Shown piece after piece: positions 52,277 to 61,837 of a DNA stretch of 64,000 nucleotides; the stretch's first letter is position 1; every line of letters starts with the position of its first letter. Below the pieces are notes generated by a model that worked only from the letters and a program-made list of their open reading frames with translations, was not told the DNA's origin and ran no database searches. The position numbers were made by a program, and so were the translations under genes. This stretch comes from Flavobacterium sp. (lineage in GTDB: Bacteria; Bacteroidota; Bacteroidia; Flavobacteriales; Flavobacteriaceae), in NCBI RefSeq assembly GCF_024642105.1, contig NZ_JAHEBT010000052.1, positions 248,001 through 312,000 of the forward strand. Reading direction: 5' to 3'.

Positions 52277-53143
52277 ATGGAATCCAAACAGCTCAAATGG
52301 GTCTATCTCACTATTCTTTCTTTAATTTGGGGAAGTTCTTTTATTTTAATTAAAAAAGGCTTAGTCGGATTAACCGCCCTACAATTAGGCTCTTTACGTC
52401 TGATTTTTTCAGCGCTTTTTTTACTGTTAATTGGATATAAAAGTTTGTTTACACTAACTAAATCACAATGGAAATATATTGCCTTAACAGCAGTTTTTGG
52501 CACGTTCCTACCTGCCTATCTTTTTGCCTTAGCCGAAACTGAAATTGATAGTTCTACAACTGCCATTTTAAATTCATTAACTCCATTAAATACTTTAGTA
52601 TTGGGAATGCTCGCTTTTGGAGTACCTTTTAAAAGAAATCAATTTTTCGGAATTTGCATTGGTCTATTAGGGAGCATTTTGCTGGTCTTTAATGGAGCTT
52701 CAAATCATCCTGAACAAAATTATTACTATGCGCTTTTGGTAGTAGTGGCATCCATTTGTTATGCAACTAATGTGAATTTGATTAAAAAATATTTACCTAA
52801 CGTAGCTCCTCTAAGCATAACCACAGGAAACTTTTTGGTTTTATTAACTCCCGCTATTTTGTTATTGTACTTTTCAGGATTTTTCGAAATAGCAACAATT
52901 CCAGAAGTTCAAACATCAATGGCATACATTGCGATACTCGGAATAGTGGGTACTGGAATTGCCAATATTCTTTTTTTTAAATTGATCCAATTATCATCAC
53001 CAGTTTTTGCAACTTCAGTAACGTATTTAATTCCGATTGTCGCTTTCTTTTGGGGATTATTGGATCACGAAATACTGACACCTATTCAATTCATCGGAGC
53101 ATTTGTGATATTAATTGGCGTATATCTTTCGTCTAAGAAATAA
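52277..53143 (+). CDS. DMT superfamily (EamA) transporter
   Basis: 288 residues, ten membrane helices in two EamA repeats (first starts IWGSSFILIKKGLVGLTALQLGSLRLI; second ASICYATNVNLIKKYLPNVAPLSITTGNF). Typically exports metabolites or amino acids; substrate unknown. A bidirectional hairpin (AAAGCGGTCT/AGACCGCCTTT, 53148-53171) follows. Confidence 0.9.
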   Translation: MESKQLKWVYLTILSLIWGSSFILIKKGLVGLTALQLGSLRLIFSALFLLLIGYKSLFTLTKSQWKYIALTAVFGTFLPAYLFALAETEIDSSTTAILNSLTPLNTLVLGMLAFGVPFKRNQFFGICIGLLGSILLVFNGASNHPEQNYYYALLVVVASICYATNVNLIKKYLPNVAPLSITTGNFLVLLTPAILLLYFSGFFEIATIPEVQTSMAYIAILGIVGTGIANILFFKLIQLSSPVFATSVTYLIPIVAFFWGLLDHEILTPIQFIGAFVILIGVYLSSKK

Positions 53144-53147
53144 AAAA

Positions 53148-53171
53148 AAGCGGTCTTTTCAGACCGCCTTT
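53148..53171. terminator. Bidirectional terminator, DMT transporter / M16 peptidase
   Basis: GCGGTCT-TTTC-AGACCGC-like stem with A-run and T-run. Confidence 0.85.
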
Positions 53172-53194
53172 TAATTATACAAACTAAACGCTAT

Positions 53195-55243
53195 TTATTG
53201 AAAATCAGCATCTGTTACTCCTTCGTTAATTTTCACATCAGACATTTTCACATTCAATTCAAAACCTACATTTTGAACCAAGTTAAATGGGACTTTCACT
53301 CCTTTTACCTCACGGTAGTCTAAATAAGAATTGGTTTTATTCATCGTTTTTCCACCTTGCTCAATTGTAATAACATCCGCAATTTTCAAACCTGATTTAA
53401 TATCATAGTACAAGGTTGTTTTTCCGTTTTTCAAAGCATAGGCTTCCGTTCCGTTGATAGTTTCTATTCCTGTTAAACTCACTTCCGGTTTTTTCAATAG
53501 ATTCAACTCTTCAAATGGCGTCGCAGCTGCTTTCAAATCTTCCAAATCTTTGCCTTTAATTTCTACTTTCTGACCTTGTTGAATGACAAAACCACCTTTT
53601 TCATTTACTAATTGCTTCATCAAACTCATTCCGCCCATTGCTAGCTCTACCACTAATTTACCTTTTGCGTCAATTTTGGAATTGAAACTTAAAGGAGCTG
53701 GAGCTTGCGGAATAGTAGTTGACCCAACCATTGCAATTGTTTTCACCGCAAGAGCGGCTTTTTCGCCACCAATAGCCTTAATATAATTATCCAAAACCGT
53801 TTTGGCAGTCATTCCTTTAGGAACTTCTTTTTTGAAAACTGGTTTTTCTACAGCATTCCCGTATTTGTCAAAAAACAAAATCGGAATTTTCAATTTTTCT
53901 AATGCTGGAGCTACATCAGCACCTTTACCTACAATTAAGATTCGGCTATTATCTGCTAAAAAATATTTATTGGCTACACGTAATACATCGTCAGCAGTTA
54001 CCGCATTGATGTTTTTGATGTAGTTTTCATAAAAATCAACGGGTAAATTTTGCGTTTGAATTCGCAAAGCATAACCCGCAACTGTTTGTGGTTTTTCAAT
54101 TTGCATTACAAAACGCCCGATATAACCCGCTTTTACACTAGCAAGCATATCATCAGACACTTTTTCCGTTCTGATTTTTTTATATTCTTTGAAAATTTCA
54201 ACTACTGTACTATCTGTTACTGCATTTCGAACTTGAGTGGATGCTTCAAACTTCGTAATGCGTTTATCTCCACGAATGCTTGATCTTGCTCCATACGTCC
54301 ATCCGTGAGCTTCTCTCAAATTCATATTCAGGTAACTATTAAAGTCCCCTCCTAAAATTTGATTGGCAACCAAAGCTGGGAAATAATCTGGATCGGTCAT
54401 TTTTAGATTAACCAAATTCACCACAGCCACTTCTGACTGTACCGCATTGGGCATATCTACAAAATTGATTTGCGAAAAAGCAACATCTTTTGGCTCTGCA
54501 TAAGCTTGAACTGGAGCTACTGCTTTTTTCCAAGAACCAAATAATTTTTCAACTGCTTTTTTAGTTTCGGCAAACTTAACGTCACCTACAATAATTAAAT
54601 AGGCATTTGCAGGAACAAAATACGTATTGTAATTTGCTTGAACATCAGCCAAAGTAACATTTTTCAAAGTAGCCTCACTCACATATTCACCATTAGGATG
54701 ATTTTTTCCAAAAGTCAAGAAATCATTAACTCGAGAGGCAATTTCAGGAACACTTTTTTCACTTGCTTTTAAGCCTTCAATCATTTTGGCTTTTTCTTTG
54801 TCAAATTCAGCTTGAGTGAAGTTAGGATTTAAAGCGCCATCAGCTAATAATTCTAAAACACGACCCGCGTATTTAGACAATGTATTTCCAGAAGCACCAT
54901 TGGAACTAAAACTAATATTGGCTCCCATGAAATCAATCTCTTCATTGAAAGCCGTTTTAGAGATTTTTTTGGTTCCGTTACCAATAAGACTACTAGTCAA
55001 ATCAGAGACTCCTTTTTTAGCTCCTTCGGCATAAGGGGCATTATCTAAAGTTAGCGTAAACGAAACCCTAGGTAATTTATGATTTTCAACCACCATTACT
55101 TTCAACCCATTCTTTAATTGGAATGACTCTGGTTTCCCTATTTTAATTGTTGGGGCTACTCCTGATTTGGGTTGAGGGATGATTTGTCCTTGCATTATCG
55201 CTGATATAAATAAGCTTGATAAAATTATAATTGATTTTTTCAT
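53195..55243 (-). CDS. M16 family peptidase-like subunit, zinc site absent
   Basis: 682 residues. Signal peptide (~1-19), then two M16 domains. The first-domain position where HxxEH is expected reads NAPYAEGAKKGVSDLTSSLIGNGT, so the zinc ligands are missing. The pair of an inactive and an active M16 protein (the next gene upstream) is typical of bacterial M16B heterodimers. It is followed by an unusual ~170-residue C-terminal domain (TVLDNYIKAIGGEKAAL and on) resembling the lipoprotein-carrier-type fold. Gap to partner 8 bases. Confidence 0.9.
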   Translation of the reverse strand: MKKSIIILSSLFISAIMQGQIIPQPKSGVAPTIKIGKPESFQLKNGLKVMVVENHKLPRVSFTLTLDNAPYAEGAKKGVSDLTSSLIGNGTKKISKTAFNEEIDFMGANISFSSNGASGNTLSKYAGRVLELLADGALNPNFTQAEFDKEKAKMIEGLKASEKSVPEIASRVNDFLTFGKNHPNGEYVSEATLKNVTLADVQANYNTYFVPANAYLIIVGDVKFAETKKAVEKLFGSWKKAVAPVQAYAEPKDVAFSQINFVDMPNAVQSEVAVVNLVNLKMTDPDYFPALVANQILGGDFNSYLNMNLREAHGWTYGARSSIRGDKRITKFEASTQVRNAVTDSTVVEIFKEYKKIRTEKVSDDMLASVKAGYIGRFVMQIEKPQTVAGYALRIQTQNLPVDFYENYIKNINAVTADDVLRVANKYFLADNSRILIVGKGADVAPALEKLKIPILFFDKYGNAVEKPVFKKEVPKGMTAKTVLDNYIKAIGGEKAALAVKTIAMVGSTTIPQAPAPLSFNSKIDAKGKLVVELAMGGMSLMKQLVNEKGGFVIQQGQKVEIKGKDLEDLKAAATPFEELNLLKKPEVSLTGIETINGTEAYALKNGKTTLYYDIKSGLKIADVITIEQGGKTMNKTNSYLDYREVKGVKVPFNLVQNVGFELNVKMSDVKINEGVTDADFQ

Positions 55244-55251
55244 GATGTATC

Positions 55252-56577
55252 TTAGTTTTGGGATTTATCTTTCACTGGCACATAGTCCAATACCATTCTT
55301 TGGTTTGGATTCAAATACTTCTTAGCAATATCCCTAATTTCCTCACGAGTGATGGAATGATACATTTCGATCTCGGTGTTGATTAAATTTACATCACCGT
55401 ACAACAAATGATACGTAGCTAAATTATTAGCAATACCTTCAATGGTTGAATTACTATTTACATATTGATTATCAAATTGGTTTTGTAATTTTTGTAAATC
55501 TTTCTCAGAAATTAACTCAGTCTGTAATTTGACAATTTCTTCGTCTATTTCAGCAAGCAAATTAGCCGCTGTGAATGGAGATTGAGGTAGACCATACAAG
55601 ATGTACGTCCCATAATCTTCTTGACTGTAATTGAACGCTCCTATCTGAAGTGCCATTTTCTTATCGTCAACAATCTTTTTGTACATTCTTGAACTTTTCC
55701 CATCACTCAAGATAGACGAAATCATATCTAATACACGGGCATCACGAGTTTTCATTGATGGTGTTCTGTATGCAGTAACCATCATTGGCAATTGAATATT
55801 TGGATCTTCAAATTTGGCTTTGATAGTTTCTGTAATTGGAGCTTCCTCATAAATTTCACGCTTGATTGGTGTCCCTTTTGAAATCACTCCAAAATACTTC
55901 TGAATCCATTCTTTAGCTTGTTCTGGTTTGAAATCTCCAGCAACAACTAAAACGGCATTATTTGGAATGTAGAATTTTTTATTAAACGCTTGAAATTCCT
56001 CTAGCTTAGCTGCATCCAAATGTTCCATTGAACCAATAGTTGTCCAACGGTACGGATGATTTTTAAACATGTTTTTCTTCACTTGCGGTAATAATTGACC
56101 ATAAGGACTGTTGTCATAACGCAATCTTTTCTCTTCTTTTACTACCTCATTTTGAGTATCTACTCCTATTTGATTGATTACAGGATGCAATAAACGTTCT
56201 GCTTCCATCCACAAACCTAACTCTAAATTGTTAGAAGGAAAAACTTCGTAATAATAGGTTCTGTCTTCCGTAGTATTGGCGTTATTTACACCGCCATTTC
56301 CTGTGACAATTTTAAACCATTCGCCTCGTTTAATATTTTGTGTTCCTTCAAACAACAAATGTTCAAAAAAGTGAGCAAAACCAGTTCGATCTGGTTGTTC
56401 ATCTTTGGCACCGACATGGTACATTACCGAGGTCACCACCGTTGGGGCTGACGGATCGTTGTGCAAAATTACATGCAATCCATTGTCTAAGTCATACTCT
56501 TCAAAGGCGACTTTCTGAGCAGAAGCGACTCCTCCCAGCATCAATGCAGCACTTAACATCATGATAGATTTTTTCAT
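55252..56577 (-). CDS. M16 family zinc peptidase, active subunit
   Basis: 441 residues. Signal peptide MKKSIMMLSAALMLGGVASA. Inverted zinc motif HFFEH (H69, E72, H73) in GFAHFFEHLLFEGT, plus the downstream glutamate region (NNANTTEDRTYYYEVFPSNNLELGLWMEAERLLHP). Co-transcribed ahead of the inactive partner; together they degrade peptides in the periplasm. Confidence 0.94.
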   Translation of the reverse strand: MKKSIMMLSAALMLGGVASAQKVAFEEYDLDNGLHVILHNDPSAPTVVTSVMYHVGAKDEQPDRTGFAHFFEHLLFEGTQNIKRGEWFKIVTGNGGVNNANTTEDRTYYYEVFPSNNLELGLWMEAERLLHPVINQIGVDTQNEVVKEEKRLRYDNSPYGQLLPQVKKNMFKNHPYRWTTIGSMEHLDAAKLEEFQAFNKKFYIPNNAVLVVAGDFKPEQAKEWIQKYFGVISKGTPIKREIYEEAPITETIKAKFEDPNIQLPMMVTAYRTPSMKTRDARVLDMISSILSDGKSSRMYKKIVDDKKMALQIGAFNYSQEDYGTYILYGLPQSPFTAANLLAEIDEEIVKLQTELISEKDLQKLQNQFDNQYVNSNSTIEGIANNLATYHLLYGDVNLINTEIEMYHSITREEIRDIAKKYLNPNQRMVLDYVPVKDKSQN

Positions 56578-56769
56578 AAAGATTAATAATTTAAATTAGA
56601 TTTAGGGTTTAATACTCCCAAGGAATTTATTAGATATCCCAAAAGGAATATTGTTACATCAAAAATAGTTTTTTTTAATTGGAATTGGGTTACAAATTCA
56701 ACTTTGATAAAAAATTAACACTTCTTTTCTTTAAAGAAAATAGCGCTAAAAACTTTTTCACCAGAGAGA

Positions 56770-56799
56770 TTGCACAGTAAAATATTAGTTGTATATTTG
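56770..56799 (+). promoter_or_regulatory. rplU promoter
   Basis: TTG (56770-56772), 19 bases, TATATTTG (56792-56799): exact Bacteroidetes consensus, 30 bases before rplU. Confidence 0.85.
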
Positions 56800-56829
56800 C
56801 AACCTTAAAATTAATAAAAACAATTTCGT

Positions 56830-57273
56830 ATGTATGCAATCGTAGAGATAGCAGGGCAACAATTCAAAGTAAGCAAAGACTTAAAGGTTTATGTTCACCG
56901 TTTGGCTAACGAAGAAGGTTCAAAAGTTTCTTTTGACAAAGTTCTTTTATTAGACGATAAAGGTAATGTAACTTTAGGCGCCCCAGCTATAGAAGGTGCT
57001 TCTGTAGAAGCTAAAGTGTTACAACACTTAAAAGGAGACAAAGTTATCATTTTCAAAAAGAAAAGAAGAAAAGGATACAAAAAGAGAAACGGTCACAGAC
57101 AATATCTTACTCAAATTGTAATTGAAGGTATTACAGTAGGTGGAGCTAAAAAAGCTGCAGCACCTAAAAAAGAAAAAGTAGTAGCTGAAGCGCCTGCAAC
57201 TGAAGAAGCTAAACCAGCTCCTAAAGCTAAAAAAGCAGCACCAAAAGCTAAAAAAGAAGATACTAAAGAATAA
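56830..57273 (+). CDS. rplU: 50S ribosomal protein L21, with basic tail
   Basis: 147 residues. Core matches bL21 (YAIVEIAGQQFKVSKDLKVYVHRL ... KVIIFKKKRRKGYKKRNGHRQYLTQIVIEGI). The last ~40 residues are an Ala/Lys/Pro-rich extension absent from the E. coli protein but common in flavobacteria. Followed 25 bases later by rpmA. Confidence 0.97.
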   Translation: MYAIVEIAGQQFKVSKDLKVYVHRLANEEGSKVSFDKVLLLDDKGNVTLGAPAIEGASVEAKVLQHLKGDKVIIFKKKRRKGYKKRNGHRQYLTQIVIEGITVGGAKKAAAPKKEKVVAEAPATEEAKPAPKAKKAAPKAKKEDTKE

Positions 57274-57298
57274 TTAACAATATTAAAACCAATACGTC

Positions 57299-57559
57299 AT
57301 GGCTCACAAGAAAGGTGTCGGTAGTTCGAAGAATGGTAGAGAATCAGAATCAAAACGTTTAGGCGTTAAGATTTTTGGTGGTCAAGCTGCTATTGCTGGA
57401 AACATCATCGTAAGACAAAGAGGTTCTAAACACAATCCAGGTGAAAACGTTTACATCAGTAAAGATCACACTTTACATGCAAAAGTTGATGGAGTTGTTA
57501 AGTTCCAAAAGAAAAGAGATAAGAAATCATACGTTTCTATCCTTCCATTCGAAGCATAA
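57299..57559 (+). CDS. rpmA: 50S ribosomal protein L27
   Basis: 86 residues. [42 protein letters not shown] is unmistakable; the N-terminus reaches the peptidyl-transferase centre. No N-terminal propeptide of the Firmicutes type. Ends at a terminator. Confidence 0.98.
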   Translation: MAHKKGVGSSKNGRESESKRLGVKIFGGQAAIAGNIIVRQRGSKHNPGENVYISKDHTLHAKVDGVVKFQKKRDKKSYVSILPFEA

Positions 57560-57582
57560 TCAGTAAGATTTTATATATCATT

Positions 57583-57614
57583 AAAAAACCTGTTTCTCAC
57601 GAAACAGGTTTTTT
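57583..57614 (+). terminator. rpmA terminator
   Basis: Perfect 14-bp stem AAAAAACCTGTTTC-TCAC-GAAACAGGTTTTTT. Confidence 0.93.
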
Positions 57615-57636
57615 GTTTTATACTATTATGCTGATT

Positions 57637-58122
57637 TTAAACCCAAGCACAAACAATTGCTCCAATAATCATCAATGAAACGGTCCAAAATCCAGCATGG
57701 ATGAAGATGTATTTCCAAGATTTTCTTTCAAACAAACCATTAATAGCAATCATTGGGAAAGCAAAAAACAAGCCCGTCATAAAACCATGCAAAGCACCGT
57801 GTTTTGCCGTTCTAAAAGCCATTCCATAATCAGCCATAAAAGCCGCAAAAGAAGGTTTTATACTTGTAATTGTTGGTCCGCCAACCATCCCCAAAGCACC
57901 CATCTGATGAATGGTTAATGACTGCATTATCATTCCAATAAAAATAGAAAAGATAAATGTTAGCCCAAAGATTTTAAGCATATTGCCTTTTTGCAATTCT
58001 TCTTGTGTCAAACCTGTTTCTTTCATCCAAACTGCTCCAAAAACCTTTGGATGGTACCATACAAAACCCACTAATAAAGTAGTAAAAGCCGCCACTACAG
58101 GCGAAATAAAATTCATTTCCAT
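57637..58122 (-). CDS. DUF1761 family membrane protein
   Basis: About 161 residues from MEMNFISPVVAAFTTLLVGFVWYHPKVFG; a longer start at 58185 overlaps the upstream terminator and is rejected. Four membrane helices; GALHGFMTGLFFAFPMIAINGLFERKS is typical of the family. Function unknown. Confidence 0.85.
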   Translation of the reverse strand: MEMNFISPVVAAFTTLLVGFVWYHPKVFGAVWMKETGLTQEELQKGNMLKIFGLTFIFSIFIGMIMQSLTIHQMGALGMVGGPTITSIKPSFAAFMADYGMAFRTAKHGALHGFMTGLFFAFPMIAINGLFERKSWKYIFIHAGFWTVSLMIIGAIVCAWV

Positions 58123-58173
58123 AGCATTATTTTTAGTTGTTAATACAAACAAATATAACGATAATAAGCAATA

Positions 58174-58203
58174 AAAAACCCTCACATTGCTGTAAGGGTT
58201 TTT
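58174..58203 (-). terminator. ahcY terminator
   Basis: Stem AAAAACCCT/AGGGTTTTT with a 12-base loop, between ahcY and the DUF1761 gene on the minus strand. Confidence 0.85.
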
Positions 58204-58243
58204 AGTTTAAAAGATTACCATTGCTTCGTTACCTCGCAATGAC

Positions 58244-59560
58244 TTAGTATCTGTAGTATTCTGGTTTGAATGGCCCTTGAACCTCAACTCCAATATAAGC
58301 TGCTTGCTCTGGACGTAATGTCTCTAATTCCACACCTAATTTCGCCAAGTGTAAAGCCGCTACTTTTTCATCTAAATGTTTTGGTAACATATACACCTCA
58401 TTGTTATAAGCCGCACTGTTTTTCCACAATTCGATTTGTGCCAAAGTCTGGTTGGTAAATGAGTTACTCATTACAAAACTTGGGTGACCTGTAGCACAAC
58501 CCAAGTTTACCAAACGACCTTCAGCCAAGATGATAATATCTTTTCCGTTTACGTTGTAGATATCTACTTGAGGTTTTACTTCGTTTTTAGTATGACCAAA
58601 GTTTTTGTTCAACCAAGCCATATCAATTTCGTTATCAAAGTGTCCGATGTTACATACAATCGTTTTGTCTCTCATCTGTTCGAAGTGAGATCCTAACACA
58701 ATATCTTTATTTCCTGTTGTAGTAATAATGATGTCAGCTGTACCAATAACTGTATTCAATTTCTTTACTTCAAAACCATCCATTGCTGCTTGTAAAGCAC
58801 AAATTGGATCGATTTCAGTTACCGTTACAATAGAACCTGCACCTCTAAAAGAAGCGGCTGTTCCTTTTCCAACATCTCCGTAACCACAAACAATAACTCT
58901 TTTTCCAGCCAACATAATATCGGTAGCTCTTCTTACCGCATCTACAGCCGATTCTTTACATCCGTATTTGTTGTCAAATTTCGATTTAGTAACCGAGTCA
59001 TTTACGTTAATCGCTGGCATTGGTAATGTTCCTGCTTTTACTCTTTCGTATAATCTATGTACTCCTGTTGTAGTTTCTTCAGACAATCCTTTGATTCCTT
59101 CAACTAAATGAGGGTAACGATCAATAACCATATTAGTCAAATCACCACCATCGTCCAAAATCATATTCAATGGTTGTCTGTCTTCACCAAAGAATAAGGT
59201 TTGCTCAATACACCAGTCAAAATCTACTTCGTTCAAACCTTTCCAAGCATATACTTGAATTCCAGCAGCAGCAATAGCAGCAGCAGCCTGATCTTGAGTA
59301 GAGAAAATATTACAAGAAGACCAAGTTACCTCAGCACCCAAAGCAATCAAAGTCTCAATCAAAACTGCAGTTTGAATCGTCATGTGCAAACATCCTGCAA
59401 TACGAGCTCCTTTCAAAGGCTGTTCGGCTGCATATTCTGCACGAAGTGCCATCAATCCTGGCATTTCAGCTTCTGCTAATTCAATTTCTTTTCTTCCCCA
59501 AGCCGCTAGAGAAATGTCTTTTACTTTGTAAGCCACATAAGGCGTCGTTGCTGTACTCAT
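58244..59560 (-). CDS. ahcY: S-adenosylhomocysteine hydrolase
   Basis: 438 residues. Splits S-adenosylhomocysteine into adenosine and homocysteine, keeping methyltransferases from product inhibition. NAD-binding GxGxxG is present as [14 protein letters not shown], and the signature [17 protein letters not shown] is intact. On the minus strand TAATTTTG (59593-59600) is a candidate -7 element. Confidence 0.97.
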   Translation of the reverse strand: MSTATTPYVAYKVKDISLAAWGRKEIELAEAEMPGLMALRAEYAAEQPLKGARIAGCLHMTIQTAVLIETLIALGAEVTWSSCNIFSTQDQAAAAIAAAGIQVYAWKGLNEVDFDWCIEQTLFFGEDRQPLNMILDDGGDLTNMVIDRYPHLVEGIKGLSEETTTGVHRLYERVKAGTLPMPAINVNDSVTKSKFDNKYGCKESAVDAVRRATDIMLAGKRVIVCGYGDVGKGTAASFRGAGSIVTVTEIDPICALQAAMDGFEVKKLNTVIGTADIIITTTGNKDIVLGSHFEQMRDKTIVCNIGHFDNEIDMAWLNKNFGHTKNEVKPQVDIYNVNGKDIIILAEGRLVNLGCATGHPSFVMSNSFTNQTLAQIELWKNSAAYNNEVYMLPKHLDEKVAALHLAKLGVELETLRPEQAAYIGVEVQGPFKPEYYRY

Positions 59561-59698
59561 TTATAGTATATTTGTTATTGTAAAAATTTTTGCAAAATTA
59601 CATAATAACTTATGATTTTAAAAACATTCCCCTACTTTTATGAATTGTTTAGGGTGCTAATCTTTTAAAAATCAATAAAATAATTGAAATTTATTTCT

Positions 59699-59780
59699 TT
59701 TTGGAGCTATTCCCGCCATTCGCTTTATCTTTACTGCCAAAAACTGGCAGCAAAGGATGTCACTACTGTCGGGGCTAAAA
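59699..59780 (-). repeat. Dispersed structured repeat, copy B
   Basis: Reverse-orientation copy of the element at 47173-47264. On the minus strand: TTAGCCCCGACAGTAG, GACATCC, hairpin (CTTTGCTGCCA ... TGGCAGTAAAG), AAAGATAAAGCGAATGGC, TAGCTCC. Lies between ahcY and the phosphopantetheinyl transferase gene. It overlaps a longer open frame of that gene (ATG 59757), which argues for the shorter start. Confidence 0.7.
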
Positions 59781-59792
59781 CACGTTTTCGGT

Positions 59793-60452
59793 ATGCCATT
59801 GTATAAAACTATTCAGCACAATTCCAACACACAAATCCTGATTTGGAATATTACCGAATCGTTTGAACAATTGAACCAAGAAGTCCAATTGAACGAAAAA
59901 AATCAATTGCGCCTCAACGGAATGAAATCTGAAATGCACCAACGTGCTTTTCTAAGTATTCGGAAATTATTAGCACTAGCGGGTTATTCGGATTTTGATT
60001 TGTATTATGATGAATTTGGCAAACCGCATTTAATAGACGAAAAACACATTTCGATTACCCATTCCCATCACTTTTCGGCCATTATTTTGAGTCCCGAAGC
60101 CGTTGGTATCGACATCGAAATGCAACGCGATACAATTCTAAAAATCGCCCATAAATTTGTCAATGATAAAGAACTCGAACGTCTCCAAAAAATGGATACC
60201 AACGACTACATCAAAAAACTAACCGTGAAATGGGGTGCTAAAGAAGCTATTTTCAAAATTAGAAACGAAAAAGGAATCAGTTTTAAAGATCATATTCAAG
60301 TTGCTCTTTTCGAATTGAATGAACAACAAACCATAGCCGATTTAAATTATAACGGTACCAACCAAAAATTTACCATTCATTTTTCAGAACTCGACACCAA
60401 TTTTACATTAGTGTATGCCTTTGAAAATAACACTCCAACTCAAGCAAAATAA
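59793..60452 (+). CDS. 4'-phosphopantetheinyl transferase
   Basis: 219 residues from MPLYKTIQHN. Sfp/AcpS superfamily: ITHSHHFSAII and VGIDIEM carry the Mg-binding Asp-x-Glu, and VKWGAKEAIFKI is the second signature. Attaches phosphopantetheine to carrier proteins. First gene of an operon with pnuC (2-base gap). Confidence 0.92.
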   Translation: MPLYKTIQHNSNTQILIWNITESFEQLNQEVQLNEKNQLRLNGMKSEMHQRAFLSIRKLLALAGYSDFDLYYDEFGKPHLIDEKHISITHSHHFSAIILSPEAVGIDIEMQRDTILKIAHKFVNDKELERLQKMDTNDYIKKLTVKWGAKEAIFKIRNEKGISFKDHIQVALFELNEQQTIADLNYNGTNQKFTIHFSELDTNFTLVYAFENNTPTQAK

Positions 60453-60454
60453 TT

Positions 60455-61084
60455 ATGTTAGAATTCTTCTTTTCGCAATACAAAGACTACCAGACGTATG
60501 ATATTGTTTTAGAACTGATTGCCGTGATATTAGGAATAGCCAGTGTTTGGTATGCTAAAAAAGATGACATTCTAGTTTTTCCTACCGGAATAATTAGCAC
60601 TTTAATTTATGTGTATCTACTATGGAAATGGACATTGTGGGGCGACATGATGATTAACGGCTACTATTTTATCATGAGTATTTATGGGTGGTATCATTGG
60701 ACTAGAAAAAAAGGAGACGTTGTTGAATTTCCTATTTCAGTTATTTCGACTAACGAAAAACGTATTTCTTTATTTATCTTTATCTTTACCGTCGCATTTG
60801 TAGTTGCTGTCTACCACTATTTTAACAAATTCAATACTTGGTATGCGTATGTGGACACATTTGTCACCGGAATTTTCTTTATTGGCATGTGGCTTATGGC
60901 CAAACGTAAAATAGAAAATTGGGTGTTTTGGATTATTGGAGATTTGGTTTCAATTCCGTTGTATTTTGCAAAGGGATTTACTTTTACTAGTTTTCAATAT
61001 ATAGTATTTACAATTGTTGCCGTTTACGGCTATTTAGAATGGAAGAAAACCTTAAACAGCTCCCAACAGGCGCTAAAAGAATAA
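60455..61084 (+). CDS. pnuC: Nicotinamide riboside transporter PnuC
   Basis: 209 residues, seven helices. AVILGIASVWYAKKDDILVFPTGIISTLIYVYLLWKWTLWGDMMINGYYFIMSIYGWYHW contains the PnuC substrate residues (split over ~20-80), and WIIGDLVSIPLYFAKG is the second repeat. Imports nicotinamide riboside by facilitated diffusion, trapped by phosphorylation. Its last 46 bases overlap the kinase gene. Confidence 0.95.
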   Translation: MLEFFFSQYKDYQTYDIVLELIAVILGIASVWYAKKDDILVFPTGIISTLIYVYLLWKWTLWGDMMINGYYFIMSIYGWYHWTRKKGDVVEFPISVISTNEKRISLFIFIFTVAFVVAVYHYFNKFNTWYAYVDTFVTGIFFIGMWLMAKRKIENWVFWIIGDLVSIPLYFAKGFTFTSFQYIVFTIVAVYGYLEWKKTLNSSQQALKE

Positions 61085-61668
61085 TAAAAATTGCCTTATT
61101 TGGTCCCGAAAGTACCGGCAAAACCACTTTGGCAAAACAATTGGCAGAATACTACAAAACCGATTGGGTACCCGAATTTGCGCGCGATTATCTTCAAGAA
61201 AAATGGGACAAACAACAAGCCATTTGCGATGTAGATGACATGTTGCCCATAGCTTACGGGCAAACACTGCTAGAAAACAAAAAGACAGCAACTGCCAATC
61301 AATATCTTTTTTGCGACACCAATTTAATGGTAACCAAAGTCTTTTCCGAAGTGTATTACAACTATTGTGAACCTGCTTTAGACCAAGCCGCACGGGAACA
61401 CGAATACGATTTATTCTTTCTAACCGATATCGATGTGCCTTGGGAAAAAGACGATTTGCGCGACAAACCTGAAGGACGCGAAACAGTTTTTAGTGTTTTC
61501 AAACAATCCTTAATTGATAATCATAAACCTTTTATCACCCTTTCAGGAGACAAAAAATTACGACTACAAAAAGCTATTTCAATCATTGATGATTTGACGG
61601 TAGCATTACAAAAAGGTCAATCTTCTTTGGAATTTGTTCAAATGTATCTTAAAGGAATAAGTAAATAA
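61039..61668 (+). CDS. NadR-like nicotinamide riboside kinase
   Basis: 209 residues, P-loop FGPESTGKTTLAKQLAEYYKTDWVPEFARDYL, then CDTNLMVTKVFSEVY and a lid KPEGRETVF. Same fold as the kinase domain of NadR, without the NMN adenylyltransferase or HTH domain. Phosphorylates the riboside that PnuC imports; the 46-base gene overlap fits coupled synthesis. Confidence 0.92.
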   Translation: MEENLKQLPTGAKRIIKIALFGPESTGKTTLAKQLAEYYKTDWVPEFARDYLQEKWDKQQAICDVDDMLPIAYGQTLLENKKTATANQYLFCDTNLMVTKVFSEVYYNYCEPALDQAAREHEYDLFFLTDIDVPWEKDDLRDKPEGRETVFSVFKQSLIDNHKPFITLSGDKKLRLQKAISIIDDLTVALQKGQSSLEFVQMYLKGISK

Positions 61669-61709
61669 TTCTTATTTTTAAACCAATAACATCAAGTCGA
61701 ATCTACGAA

Positions 61710-61823
61710 AAAAAACGTAACCACAAAGAACACAAAGTAGGCACGAAGTTCGCAAGGAGATAAAACTTATATGACTTATATATTTAATAAAAATCTTTCG
61801 GTCTTAGAGACTTCGCGGCAATA
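61710..61823. repeat. Degenerate interspersed repeat, possible
   Basis: The 169-base gap 61669-61837 has no gene. It reads ACCACAAAGAACACAAAG, AAGTTCGCAAGG and, near the end, AGACTTCGCGG, words recalling degenerate CACAAAG-type repeats scattered in flavobacterial genomes. Only one copy is in the window, so the repeat status rests on memory and is weak. Confidence 0.3.
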
Positions 61824-61837
61824 AAAAAACAAAAAAA

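Noticed and set aside
59757..59792. N-terminal extension of the phosphopantetheinyl transferase
   Set aside because: It lies inside the dispersed repeat; family members start at MPLYKT.
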